A DNA stretch of 64,000 bases from an uncultured Parolsenella sp. (GCA_934668375.1 CAKUNF010000006.1:32086-96085), one strand, 5' to 3'. Shown: positions 51,880 through 60,506, numbered from the stretch's first letter. Numbers and translations: made by a program. Notes: generated by a model not told the origin, from the sequence alone.

Positions 51880-53718
51880 ATGACCATGCCCTACAACCAG
51901 AATCCTTATGGTGACCCACGAGGCCGCCGAGACAATCGTGGCCGCGCCCGCCGCGGCGACGTACGTTACAACGGCGATGCCCCCTACCGGCAAGCTCGCG
52001 GCGCCTACTCGTCCGAGCGGCCCCGCGCCTCTCGTCCGGCGGGCCAGCCCGACCACCACTACGACGTCCCGCGCTCGGGCTCGAGCACCCGTCCCGGCTC
52101 CGCCCCGCGTCCGCGCCGGGATGATGCCGCGCGCTCGGGCGCCTATGCCTCGCGTGACTCCGCGCGCTCGCGCGCGAATGATCGCCCGCGCACCACGGCG
52201 TCCCGCTCATACGATCAGCCTCGTCCTGGCATGGCTCGCCCGCGCACCGCGGCGCCTGGCCGCCCGTCCGCCTCGCGCGGGCGTATCCGCTATGACACCC
52301 AGTCTCGCTACTCGTCCCAGGGCCGCGGCCGTAACGCGGCCCGCAATCGCCGCTCGAACAACGGACGCCTTGCTGGCGGCATGGCGGTTCTCGCCTCGGG
52401 CATCACGGGCGGAACGCGCTCATCGGGCCTCAACCGTCGTCGCTCTCAGCCGTCTGGCGCACGCAACGTCATCGTGGGCATCGTCGCCGTGGCCGTCGTT
52501 GCCATCATCGGCGTGCTGCTGTGGTCAAACCGCAAGGTGGAGATCACACTGAACGGCGAGGCCATGAGCATCCGCGTGGGCAGCACCTGCGAGCAGGTCA
52601 TCCAGACGGCAGAGCTCTCGCCCAAGGCCGGCAACCTCGTCTCCGTCTCCGGCAAGCGCCTGCAGGAGGGGGCTGGCTATGCCTATACGGCAAAGCTCGG
52701 CGGAAACGAGTTGTCCGAGGACGATGCCAGCAACTACCGCGTCTCTGCCGGCGACGCCCTCGACATCTCTGACGGCGGGGACCGCATGGAGGACTACGAC
52801 GTCCAGGTCATGACCGAGGAGCCGCAGCTCGAGATGGGCGGCGACGCCTGGGGCAACCTGAGCTACGTATCCCAGTGGCCAAAGGCGGGTCAGTACGAGA
52901 TGCGCACGGGCAAGCAGTCCGGCGAGACGGCCCGTGGCGACACCATCGAGGAGACGCAGAACGCCGTCGTCTCCATCCACCAGATCTCCCCGGACGATGA
53001 CAGCAAGAAGCTCGTGGCCCTCACGTTCGACGATGGCCCGGCGGAGAAGTACACCGAGGCCTACCTCGACATTCTCGACAAGTACGGCATCCACGCCACG
53101 TTCTTCAGCCTCGGTAAGAACGTCGAGGAGTACCCGGAGCTTGCCAAGGAGATCTGCGACCGTGGCAGCGAGGTCATGAGCCACACCTACCAGCACCAGC
53201 AGCTCTCCCTGCTTGACTCGGACGCCCTCCAGAAGGAGTTCTCGAGCACGTTCTCCACCATCGAGTCCACCACGGGCGCCAAGACGACGGGCTTCCGTCC
53301 GCCCTACGGCGACTTCACCGAGAAGGCCTGGCTCAACTCGGGCGGCCTCGCGAGCGTGAGCGTGCTGTGGAACCAGGACTCGCTCGACTGGAAGCGCCCC
53401 GGCGTGGACGCTATCGTGGAGAACTCCACGAAGAACGTCACGAGCGGCAGCATCATCCTCATGCACGACGGCGGCGGCAACCGAGACCAGGACGTCGAGG
53501 CCCTGCCCAAGATCATCGAGAAGCTCCAGGGCGAGGGCTACGAGTTCGTGACGGTCACGGAGCTCATGAAGTCCGACAGCTCCATCCCCGAGGACGTCGC
53601 AAACGGCGACGCCACGATGCCAGACGGCTGCGTGTGGCCCACGCAGATCAAGAGCGACGATGACTCGAGCGACGAGTCGGGCTCGGACTCCTCGAGCGGC
53701 TCTGGCTCGGACAGCTAG
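51880..53718 (+). CDS. Membrane-anchored polysaccharide deacetylase (NodB domain)
   Basis: The 612-residue protein has a long Arg/Ser/Pro-rich cytoplasmic region (~1-190) and a membrane helix at ~196-214. An external alpha/beta spacer (~215-330) leads to a NodB domain. The carbohydrate esterase 4 motifs are present: TFDDGP (382-387), SHTYQH with the metal His435 and His439, RPPYG (473-477), and IILMHDGG. It probably deacetylates peptidoglycan or another wall glycan, which can confer lysozyme resistance. The tail is Ser/Asp-rich. The start is 51880 or 51886 (MPYNQ); neither has a strong site. Confidence 0.9.
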   Translation: MTMPYNQNPYGDPRGRRDNRGRARRGDVRYNGDAPYRQARGAYSSERPRASRPAGQPDHHYDVPRSGSSTRPGSAPRPRRDDAARSGAYASRDSARSRANDRPRTTASRSYDQPRPGMARPRTAAPGRPSASRGRIRYDTQSRYSSQGRGRNAARNRRSNNGRLAGGMAVLASGITGGTRSSGLNRRRSQPSGARNVIVGIVAVAVVAIIGVLLWSNRKVEITLNGEAMSIRVGSTCEQVIQTAELSPKAGNLVSVSGKRLQEGAGYAYTAKLGGNELSEDDASNYRVSAGDALDISDGGDRMEDYDVQVMTEEPQLEMGGDAWGNLSYVSQWPKAGQYEMRTGKQSGETARGDTIEETQNAVVSIHQISPDDDSKKLVALTFDDGPAEKYTEAYLDILDKYGIHATFFSLGKNVEEYPELAKEICDRGSEVMSHTYQHQQLSLLDSDALQKEFSSTFSTIESTTGAKTTGFRPPYGDFTEKAWLNSGGLASVSVLWNQDSLDWKRPGVDAIVENSTKNVTSGSIILMHDGGGNRDQDVEALPKIIEKLQGEGYEFVTVTELMKSDSSIPEDVANGDATMPDGCVWPTQIKSDDDSSDESGSDSSSGSGSDS

Positions 53719-54078
53719 CGATGCGACGGGGTGGTGCACAGGGCGTGCCGTCCCGTCAGCTTTTTGCAAGCTTTGGCCGGCCCGGGCGCGAGCCATTCCC
53801 AAAACGCGTGTACAATGTGCGGCGCATGGGCGCGTTGCCCGTGTGCCGTCGCGCCTGCGGCGAGCGTGCGGCCACACCCGCACAATCCTGTCGTCAAAGA
53901 GAAGGGTCATTGATGAAACCCCGACCTGTGAGTCGATGACCCCGTGTGACGTGTCTCCCGGATGCGCCGCATGGGGTGTCCGGGCTGCGTGAGCGCCTGA
54001 TGGCATGTTGGGCCATCGTGCGCACGCGCAGCTAAAGTGCCGCCGGGCGTGCCCGGTCGCAAGCACGAAGGAGCACGT
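53719..54078. other. 360-nt intergenic leader region of the MgtE-like gene
   Basis: A TACAAT box lies at 53811-53816. Beyond it the leader of ~255 nt holds the 8-codon ORF at 53913-53939 and several dyads: CCCGGA/TCCGGG at about 53958-53986, GATGGC/GCCATC at about 53999-54017, and GCCGGG/CCCGG near 54040-54056. No M-box consensus was recognised. The structure suggests regulation by attenuation. Confidence 0.45.
53913..53939 (+). CDS. Candidate 8-residue proline-containing leader peptide (MKPRPVSR)
   Basis: ATG-AAA-CCC-CGA-CCT-GTG-AGT-CGA-TGA follows AAAGAGAAGGG at 7-nt spacing, a good site. It has two Pro codons and three basic residues. Enterobacterial mgtL leaders are also short, Pro-rich and basic, and couple proline or Mg2+ availability to transcription of a Mg2+ transporter. 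Homology is not implied; the analogy is positional. Confidence 0.4.
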   Translation: MKPRPVSR

Positions 54079-55920
54079 ATGATCTACCTGTCCCAGCTGC
54101 TGGGCAATCCCGTCCTCGACGCCAACGGCGAGAGGATCGGCGTCGTCAACGACCTCGGCATCGCCACGCGCGAGGTCTTCCCGCGCGTCACGTCGCTCGC
54201 CTTCCAGGGCCCCGGCAAGACGCCGTTCATGATCTCGTGGCGCAAGTACGTGGAGACGTTCGACGAGAACGAGGTCCGTCTCGCCGTCCCCGCAACCGAC
54301 ATCCGCTTCTCCTACCTGCAGCCCGATGAGGTCCTCATCGCGCGCGACCTGCTCAACAAGCAGATCGTGGACACGCGCGGCATGCGCGTCGTGCGCGTGA
54401 ACGACCTCAAGCTCTCCGACACGAGCTCGAGCCAGCTGCGTCTCCTTGGCGCCGAGGTGGGCGTCCGCGGCATCCTGCGCGCCCTGTCGCCGGCGTTCGA
54501 GCGTCTCGTCATGCGCGCCGCCCACGCCCTTGGCCATGACATTCCCGAGAAGATCATCGCGTGGAACTACATGGACCTCATCGACCGCGACCTGTCGAAC
54601 GTAAAGCTGTCCGTCTCGCACCAGACGCTCGACGACCTGCACCCGGCAGACGTCGCCGACATCATCGAGCAGCTCGACCCGCGCCTGCGCGGCCAGGTGT
54701 TTGCCCAGCTCGACGACGCGCAGGCTGCCGAGGCCATGGCCGAGCTCGACGACGACGAGATGGCCGCCAAGATCATGGGCGACATGGCCGATGCGGACGC
54801 CTCGCGCATGCTGTCCGAGATGGACCCGGACGATGCCGCCGAGCTCGTGGGCGAGCTCGACTACGAGCGTGCCGAGAAGCTCCTGCGCCTCATGGGCATC
54901 AACGAGCAGCGCGCCATTCGCCAGCTGCTCGGCTACAAGGACGACACCGCCGGCCGCATCATGACCTCGGAGTTCGTCTCCGTCCCGCGCGAGACCACCG
55001 TCTCCGAGGTGGCCGACCGCATGCGCGCGCTTCCCGACGACTTCGAGCCCGTCAACTACATCTACCTCACGGACGCCGACGAGCGCCTCTGCGGCGTGGT
55101 GCCCGTGCGTCGCCTGTTCATCTCGGACCCCGACGAGCCGCTCTCCAAGCTCGCCAACGATGACGACATCCTCACGGCCAAGCCCGATGACGACCAGGAG
55201 GACGTCGCCCAGGACATCGCCAAGTACAACCTGCTCGCCATGCCCGTCGTGGACGAGAAGAACGGAAAGGTCCTCGGCATCGTCACGGTCGACGACGCCC
55301 TCGACGTCATGGAAGAGGAGCACGAGGAGGACCTGCGCATTGCCGGTGGTACGGCCAACTCCTCGGACTCCGAGACCAACTCCGGCGACCTCATGCGCTT
55401 CCTGCGCAACGAGATGTGGTTCTTCTTCTGGATGGCTGCGGCCGTGGTGCTCGCCGTCGTTCTCGGCCCGGACACGGGCGTCGCCGTGGCCTTCGCCGCG
55501 CCGGTGGCCCTCGTGGCCTCCGTCGAGATGGTGCGCTTCGTGACGAACTTCTTCCTCGAGTACGACGAGGACGACGAGGATGCCCCCTCCGTCGCCGGCT
55601 TTGCCGTGAAGAGCGTTGGCATGGGCGTGCTGTGGGCCGCGATCGTCATGCTCGTGTGCGCCGCCGCAAACGGCGTGGTGAACGGCGCCACGGAGGGCCT
55701 TGGTGCCGTGGTGTTCCAGCTGCTCCGTGGCTTTGAGGCCAGCGCGGTCTCCGTCGTGGCGACGTTTGTCCTCGCCCCCGCCTATCTCGTGCTGCTTCGT
55801 CGCAGGGACGAGAAGGGCAATGACACGAGCGGCCTTGCGCTGCAGGTCATGGCGCTCGTCCTGGCCGTCGTGGTATTCGTGGCAGTGGCGCTTGCCCTCG
55901 TCGTCCCGGTGCTCGGGTAG
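54079..55920 (+). CDS. PRC-barrel / MgtE-N / CBS membrane protein, Mg2+-sensor-like
   Basis: The 613-residue protein has a PRC-barrel-like start (QLLGNPVLDANGERIGVVNDLG), an MgtE N-domain superhelix (~200-310; LHPADVADIIEQLDPRLRGQVFAQLDDAQAAEAM), a CBS pair (~310-420; MTSEFVSVPRETTVSEVADRM, NLLAMPVVDEKNGKVLGIVT) and four or five membrane segments from ~455. The cytoplasmic part is that of MgtE channels, which close at high Mg2+, but the membrane part does not match the canonical MgtE pore. It may be a regulator of the adjacent transporter rather than a channel. The ATG at 54079 follows GAAGGAGCACGT. Confidence 0.82.
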   Translation: MIYLSQLLGNPVLDANGERIGVVNDLGIATREVFPRVTSLAFQGPGKTPFMISWRKYVETFDENEVRLAVPATDIRFSYLQPDEVLIARDLLNKQIVDTRGMRVVRVNDLKLSDTSSSQLRLLGAEVGVRGILRALSPAFERLVMRAAHALGHDIPEKIIAWNYMDLIDRDLSNVKLSVSHQTLDDLHPADVADIIEQLDPRLRGQVFAQLDDAQAAEAMAELDDDEMAAKIMGDMADADASRMLSEMDPDDAAELVGELDYERAEKLLRLMGINEQRAIRQLLGYKDDTAGRIMTSEFVSVPRETTVSEVADRMRALPDDFEPVNYIYLTDADERLCGVVPVRRLFISDPDEPLSKLANDDDILTAKPDDDQEDVAQDIAKYNLLAMPVVDEKNGKVLGIVTVDDALDVMEEEHEEDLRIAGGTANSSDSETNSGDLMRFLRNEMWFFFWMAAAVVLAVVLGPDTGVAVAFAAPVALVASVEMVRFVTNFFLEYDEDDEDAPSVAGFAVKSVGMGVLWAAIVMLVCAAANGVVNGATEGLGAVVFQLLRGFEASAVSVVATFVLAPAYLVLLRRRDEKGNDTSGLALQVMALVLAVVVFVAVALALVVPVLG

Positions 55921-55923
55921 GCG

Positions 55924-57234
55924 GTGCCCGTGAGGAGCTTCAAGGTCTGGAAGAATCTGCGGGGCGTTCGCTCGGTTGGCGCGGAGAGCGCGGCACCCGT
56001 GCGCCGCCACGAGCCGCTGCGCGCCGCGGCCGTGCTGGGCGCCATGGGTCCGGGGCTTCTCACGGCCCTTGCCGGCATGGATGCTGGCGGCGTGGCGACG
56101 TTCTCGAACGCCGGAGCCGTGTTTGGCTATGAGCAGCTCTGGTCCATCCCGGTGATGTGCTTTCTGCTCATCGTGGTACAGGAGACGGCCGCCCGCATGG
56201 GCTGCGTCACGGGCAAGGGCTTCGCGGCGCTCATCCGCGAGCAGTACGGCGTGCGCCTCAGCGCGTTCGCGATGCTCGCGCTCATCGTCTCCAACACCGC
56301 GGTGACGCTCTCCGAGTTTGCCGGCATCGCCTCTGGCATGCAGCTGTTCGGCGTGCCCACGATCATCAGCGTGCCCATCGCGGCCATCGCCGTGTGGCTG
56401 CTCGGCATGAGCGGCTCGTACAAGCGCATCGAGAAGATCCTGCTCGCCATCGGCTGCGTGTTCGTTACCTACGTGGCGGCCAGCTTTTTGGTGGGCCCGG
56501 ACTGGGGAGAGGTCGTCAAGTCCACGTTCATGCCCCAGGTCAACGTGACGCCCGCCTACGTGAGCCTGCTCGTGGCAAACATCGGCACCACGATCTCCCC
56601 GTACATGATCTTCATGGGCCAGGGCAACGTCGTGGAGAAGAACTGCGACGCCGACGACCTGCCCTACCAGCGCATCGACACCGTGAGCGGCGCCGTCGTG
56701 GCCCAGCTCATCGCGTTCTTCATCGTGGTGTGCACGGGAAGCGTCCTGCACCCCGCCGGCATCGCCGTGAACTCCGCCGAGGACGCCGCGCGCGCCCTGG
56801 CCCCGCTTGCCGGCCCGTATGCCGAGGTTCTGTTCGGCTCCGGCCTCGTGGGCGCGAGCTTCCTGGCCGCGTGCGTGCTCCCGGGCATCACCTCGAGCGC
56901 CGTATGCGAGGCGTTTGGCTGGGAGCGCGGCCAGGACAAGAGCTGGGGAGAGGCGCCGGCCTACCGCGGCATGGTCACGGCCATCACGCTGCTCTCCGCC
57001 GTCGTGGTGCTGCTGCCGGGCGTGGACCTGTTCGGCATCATGATGGTGGCGCAGGTCATCAACGGCGTGCTGCTGCCCGTGCTTCTCGTGTTCATGGTGC
57101 GCATCGCCGATGACCGCCACGTCATGGGTGGCTATGCCAACAGCCGCGTCTGGACGGCGCTCACGTGGCTCATCGTCGTGGTCGTGGCTGTGCTCACCGT
57201 GGTGATGTTCGTTCTCCAGGCGATGGGATACTAG
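55924..57234 (+). CDS. Nramp-family transporter with altered metal site, NRMT-like (probable Mg2+ importer)
   Basis: The 436-residue protein has about 11 membrane segments and the Nramp/SLC11 pattern. In TM1 the canonical DPGN is DAGG (53-56). In TM6 the hallmark MPH is SPY (225-227, GTTISPYMIFMGQG). Loss of the metal-binding Asn and Met is the sign of the NRMT branch, Mg2+/Mn2+ transporters described from Eggerthella, another Coriobacterium. It starts 4 nt after the MgtE-like gene (GTG; GTG 55930 is an alternative) and is surely its operon partner. Confidence 0.88.
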   Translation: MPVRSFKVWKNLRGVRSVGAESAAPVRRHEPLRAAAVLGAMGPGLLTALAGMDAGGVATFSNAGAVFGYEQLWSIPVMCFLLIVVQETAARMGCVTGKGFAALIREQYGVRLSAFAMLALIVSNTAVTLSEFAGIASGMQLFGVPTIISVPIAAIAVWLLGMSGSYKRIEKILLAIGCVFVTYVAASFLVGPDWGEVVKSTFMPQVNVTPAYVSLLVANIGTTISPYMIFMGQGNVVEKNCDADDLPYQRIDTVSGAVVAQLIAFFIVVCTGSVLHPAGIAVNSAEDAARALAPLAGPYAEVLFGSGLVGASFLAACVLPGITSSAVCEAFGWERGQDKSWGEAPAYRGMVTAITLLSAVVVLLPGVDLFGIMMVAQVINGVLLPVLLVFMVRIADDRHVMGGYANSRVWTALTWLIVVVVAVLTVVMFVLQAMGY

Positions 57235-57236
57235 CC

Positions 57237-57269
57237 GGTGACACTTGGGGACGGGGTCGTTTTGTCACC
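57237..57269. repeat. Intergenic 33-nt repeat, copy 7
   Basis: GGTGACACTTGGGGACGGGG with a CGTTTTGTCACC end. It is in the same orientation as copy 6 and lies between convergent genes. Confidence 0.85.
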
Positions 57270-57305
57270 GTCTTGCGCCGCGCAGCGGTTGTACCGTCCG
57301 ACCAA

Positions 57306-58061
57306 CTACAGCACCGTGACGCCCGCGTTGCGCAGGCTCGCCACGGCGCCGGGGCGGTCCTCGTCGCAGATGGCGATGTCGAAGTCGTCGAGCGTGGCGT
57401 AGCGATACGTGCCCGAGCGCCTGAGCTTGTCGGTTCCGCATAGCAGCACGCACTGGCTTGCGCGCTCGAGTGCCGCCTGCTTGGCCGGTACGTCGTCCAA
57501 ATCGAGCGTGAGCACGTCGCCGTCCTGGGCGTCAACGCCCACGGCGCCCATGAAAGCCGCGTCAAACCGATAAGCGTCGAGCGCGTGTGCCGCGAGCGGC
57601 CCCACGAACCCGTTGTACTCAACGCTGTACGTGCCTCCCGGGCAGAACGCCCTCACCGAGCCGCCACGGCACGCCGCGCGCATGACGTCCACGGAGTTCG
57701 AGACGATCGTGAGCGACATCCTGCTTGCGGCAATCATCTCTCCCAGCAAGATGTTGATGGACGAGAAGTCCAGGTAGATGGTCTGCCTGGGGCAAATGAG
57801 CCCCATGGCCTTCTCGGCAATGGCCTGCTTCTCCGGGCGCAGCGTATCGACGCGCTCGGCAACGTTGCGGTTGACCTCGCCCTCCACGCGCGTGGCGCCG
57901 CCGTACACCTTGCGGCACCTGCCCTTTGCCACGAGCTGCCGGAGGTCCTTGCGAATGCAGTCCTCCGTGACGGCGAACTTCCTCGCAAGCTCCGCCACGG
58001 TGACGCGTCCCTCGAGGTCGATGATGTGGGCGATCTCGTCCTGTCGCTCGCTCGAATACAC
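57306..58061 (-). CDS. DeoR-family regulator (copy 1)
   Basis: The 251-residue protein has the DeoR HTH at ~5-60 (SSERQDEIAHIIDLEGRVTVAELARKFAVTEDCIRKDLRQLVAKGRCRKVYGGA) and the sugar-phosphate isomerase-like effector domain (~75-250). TIYLDFSSINILLGEMI, VSNSVDVMRAA and DAAFMGAVGVDAQDG are typical, although IDFSS departs from the usual LDxGTT. The GTG at 58061 follows GGGAGGCACCC; the longer frame to 58142 is unsupported. It is divergent from the transaldolase gene and likely controls it, with ACAAAGTACTTGT in the spacer as a candidate operator. Confidence 0.87.
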   Translation of the reverse strand: MYSSERQDEIAHIIDLEGRVTVAELARKFAVTEDCIRKDLRQLVAKGRCRKVYGGATRVEGEVNRNVAERVDTLRPEKQAIAEKAMGLICPRQTIYLDFSSINILLGEMIAASRMSLTIVSNSVDVMRAACRGGSVRAFCPGGTYSVEYNGFVGPLAAHALDAYRFDAAFMGAVGVDAQDGDVLTLDLDDVPAKQAALERASQCVLLCGTDKLRRSGTYRYATLDDFDIAICDEDRPGAVASLRNAGVTVL

Positions 58062-58230
58062 GGGTGCCTCCCTCGGTGTTTCTCGTTTTCTTGTTATTGA
58101 ATACGATAAAACAAGACAAAGTACTTGTAAAACGATAATCACCGCGTTATCTTATGGCCGAGAAGCAAATGCCGCATGCGTGCGGACGCCGTGCGAGACC
58201 AGCCGCGCGGCCCAATCGAAGGGATGTGCC
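58062..58230. promoter_or_regulatory. Divergent promoter region with palindrome, DeoR-1 / transaldolase
   Basis: The AT-rich part around 58100-58140 contains ACAAAGTACTTGT, a 13-nt near-palindrome, next to AATACGATAAAACAAG. It is a plausible DeoR operator. Confidence 0.4.
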
Positions 58231-58899
58231 ATGGAAGTCATCATCGACACCGCTGACATCAATGAGATCAAGGAGCTCGACTCCCTGCTCAACGTTGACG
58301 GCGTCACCACCAACCCCACGATCATCACGCGCAGCGGCAAGACGCCCGAGGTTGCCCTCAAGGAGATCATCGACTACCTCAAGCCCGAGCAGAAGCTGTT
58401 CGTGCAGGTCGTTGCCACGGACTATGACGGCATCATGGCCGAGGCCCGCAAGATCAACGCACTTCGCCCCGAGAACACCTACGCCAAGATCCCCGTGTCC
58501 CCGGCCGGCCTCAAGGCCTGCAAGGACGCCAAGGCCGAGGGCCTGAACGTCCTGTCCACCTCCGTATACTCCCCTGAGCAGGGCTTCCTTGCCGCCGTCA
58601 ACGGCGCCGACTACATCGCGCCGTACACGAACCGCATGTCCAACTACGGTGACGGCATCCAGCAGGTCAAGGACCTCATCGAGATGCTGCGCGTCCAGGG
58701 CCTTGGCACGAAGGTCATGGCCGCCTCGCTGCACAATACCAACCAGGTGCACGAGCTCATCAAGGCCGGCATCCAGGCCATCACGTTCCCTCCGGCGATC
58801 CTGCACGCCATGATCGACCACCCGGGCACGAAGATCGCCGTTGACGAGTTCAGCGAGTCCTGGGAGAAGGCCTACGGCCGCAACGAGCTCGGCCTGTAG
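58231..58899 (+). CDS. Transaldolase / fructose-6-phosphate aldolase family protein
   Basis: The 222-residue protein is of the short FSA/transaldolase type: IIDTADINEIKEL, GVTTNPTII, IPVSPAGLKA (Lys Schiff base region), NVLSTSVYSPEQGFLAAVNGADYIAPYTNRM and VMAASLHNTNQVHELIKAGIQAITFPPAIL. It could be a true transaldolase or an aldolase that forms fructose-6-P or a related ketose from dihydroxyacetone. In this setting (DeoR, ascorbate-type PTS, deoC) it probably belongs to a catabolic branch. GAAGGGATGTGCC precedes the ATG. A strong terminator follows. Confidence 0.9.
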   Translation: MEVIIDTADINEIKELDSLLNVDGVTTNPTIITRSGKTPEVALKEIIDYLKPEQKLFVQVVATDYDGIMAEARKINALRPENTYAKIPVSPAGLKACKDAKAEGLNVLSTSVYSPEQGFLAAVNGADYIAPYTNRMSNYGDGIQQVKDLIEMLRVQGLGTKVMAASLHNTNQVHELIKAGIQAITFPPAILHAMIDHPGTKIAVDEFSESWEKAYGRNELGL

Positions 58900-58930
58900 C
58901 AGAAGCGCACTCGTACCAGCAGCTAGACGA

Positions 58931-58963
58931 GCGTCCCAAAGGGGTCAGACCCCTTTGGGACGC
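58931..58963. terminator. Bidirectional terminator, transaldolase / DeoR-2
   Basis: A perfect 15-bp stem, GCGTCCCAAAGGGGT (58931-58945) with ACCCCTTTGGGACGC (58949-58963), 3-nt loop, then TTTT. It is related to the CCCAAAAG family. Confidence 0.9.
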
Positions 58964-58979
58964 TTTTCGTTCGCGGATG

Positions 58980-59774
58980 CTAGCAGAGGACGGGGGTGCC
59001 GGTTGACGCGATGGAGCGAAGCACCTCTGGGTCCGTTGAGTCGGTAATCACGGCGGTGAAGTCGGAGATGGACGCCCAGCGGTAGCCGCTGTGGATGCTG
59101 AACTTCTCGTGGTCGGCAAGCAGGAAGCGGTACGACGCGTTCCTGAGCACCTGGTCGTCCACCTTGCCGTCATCGGTCGTGGTGGCAAGAACGGCGCTCG
59201 TTCCCAGGTCGATGCCGCACGTGCCGAGGAACGCCTTAGAGAACAGCAGCGGCTCGAGCAGGCTGATGCAGGCCGGCCCCGTGAACCCGTTGTTGAGCAC
59301 GTTGAGGTAGCCGCCCGTAGCCAGGGCCGTGACCTTGGGGTTCCCAGCGAGGCGCTGGAGCACGTCGATCATGTTCGTCGTGACGATAAGGCGCTTGTTG
59401 CCCGCGGCGATGAGGTCTGCCAGATAGAGGTTCGTGCGAGAAACCCCGAGGAAGATGGCATCGCCGTCGTTTATCTCGAGCCAGGCGCGCGCGGCAACGG
59501 CACGCCTGCCCTCCTCGGCGCGCGCCGAGTCGTCTGCGAGGATGGTCTGAAGCGTGGGGGAGGCGTCCGACTTCGCCTCCGGCCTCTTCTCGGGCTCGAT
59601 CCTGAGCGCCCCGCCGTACTCGCGCTTGATTTTTCCCTCGCGCTGCAGGGACTTGAGGTCCTTGCGGATGCTGTCCACGCTCACGCCAAAGCGCTTCGAG
59701 AGGTCGTCCACGGTGGCAAAGCCCGTGGCATTGACTATCTCGAGAATCTCTTTCCTGCGCTCTTTGGGAAACAA
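58980..59774 (-). CDS. DeoR-family regulator (copy 2)
   Basis: The 264-residue protein has the DeoR HTH (KERRKEILEIVNATGFATVDDLSKRFGVSVDSIRKDLKSLQREGKIKREYGGA) and an effector domain with DAIFLGVSRTNLYLADLIAAG and ACISLLEPLLFSKAFLGTCGIDL. It differs from copy 1 and from classical members in lacking LDxGTT; FLGVSRTN takes its place. It starts at TTG after CCGGAG. It is divergent from the ascorbate-type PTS and is the likely local regulator, possibly through the CAGGAA repeats in the spacer. Confidence 0.86.
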   Translation of the reverse strand: MFPKERRKEILEIVNATGFATVDDLSKRFGVSVDSIRKDLKSLQREGKIKREYGGALRIEPEKRPEAKSDASPTLQTILADDSARAEEGRRAVAARAWLEINDGDAIFLGVSRTNLYLADLIAAGNKRLIVTTNMIDVLQRLAGNPKVTALATGGYLNVLNNGFTGPACISLLEPLLFSKAFLGTCGIDLGTSAVLATTTDDGKVDDQVLRNASYRFLLADHEKFSIHSGYRWASISDFTAVITDSTDPEVLRSIASTGTPVLC

Positions 59775-59928
59775 CGTGGGCTCCGGCTAGTGGGTTGTGT
59801 GGCAGCGACGTCTCCCAGTTGGGAGGCCGGGCATACCTCTTTAAGGGACAGCCAGTCGCATTTACCACATGTTATAGGAAGTATCCAGATTGTAATCGGC
59901 GAGTGCCGTTCACCGGTCAAAATCGACC

Positions 59929-59970
59929 GCAAACAGGAAGCAGGAACGGGCAAACAGGAAAAATCAGGAA
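59929..59970. promoter_or_regulatory. Four CAGGAA repeats, candidate operator of the ascorbate-type PTS
   Basis: CAGGAA starts at 59934, 59941, 59955 and 59965. The two longer copies, GCAAACAGGAA at 59929 and 59950, are exactly 21 bp (two helical turns) apart. The repeats lie 80-120 nt before the EIIA start, in the spacer shared with the DeoR gene. Confidence 0.5.
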
Positions 59971-60050
59971 ATCAAGCTGCAATCTGCGAAGCCAATCTGT
60001 ACAATGCATGAAGGTTTTATGTGCAGTTGTTTACAGGAAGGGGTTTGTCC

Positions 60051-60506
60051 ATGGCCGGTATGGAGGACATGCTCAAGCGTCAGAACGTTCAGATCGTCGA
60101 GAAGGTCAACGACTGGGAGGAGTCCGTCCACGTCGCGGTCCAGCCGCTCGTCGACCAGGGCTACGTCAAGTCCGACTACATCGACGGCATCATCTCCAAT
60201 GCCAAGGAGTTTGGCCCCTACTTCGTCATCTGCCCCGACCTGGCGCTGCTTCACGCCCGCCCCGAGCAGGGCGTCATCAAGCGCCAGCTCGCCGTCACCG
60301 TGCTCCGCGAGCCGGTGCGCTTCAAGGAGGAGGGCCCGGACGTGCGCCTTCTCGTGACCCTGGCCGCCGAGGACGCCGACTCCCACATCGACGTCATGCG
60401 CAAGCTGGCCGTTATGTTCAGTGATCCCGCCAACATCACCAAGATTGCCGAGGCCAAGGACGCCGACGAGGTCTATGCCCTCTTCTGCGCCCCCACCGAG
60501 GAGTAA
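60051..60506 (+). CDS. PTS EIIA, mannitol/fructose type (ascorbate operon)
   Basis: The 151-residue PTS EIIA type-2 protein carries the phosphorylated His68 in ICPDLALLHARPEQGV. The N-terminal helix WEESVHVAVQPLVDQGYVKSDYIDGIISNAKEFGPYFVICP is typical of the UlaC/SgaA group. It receives phosphate from HPr and passes it to EIIB. The ATG at 60051 follows CAGGAAGGGGTTTGTCC. It starts the operon EIIA-EIIC-EIIB, then deoC. Confidence 0.93.
   Translation: MAGMEDMLKRQNVQIVEKVNDWEESVHVAVQPLVDQGYVKSDYIDGIISNAKEFGPYFVICPDLALLHARPEQGVIKRQLAVTVLREPVRFKEEGPDVRLLVTLAAEDADSHIDVMRKLAVMFSDPANITKIAEAKDADEVYALFCAPTEE

Noticed and set aside
53823-54078. M-box or other Mg2+ riboswitch before the MgtE-like gene
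   Set aside because: The conserved M-box core could not be found; only generic dyads are visible.
52525-57120. A 1531-codon open frame on the minus strand
   Set aside because: It lies opposite three well-supported genes (deacetylase, MgtE-like, Nramp), is rich in His, Asp, Gly, Ala and Arg, and has no ribosome site or family motif. It is a high-GC shadow frame.
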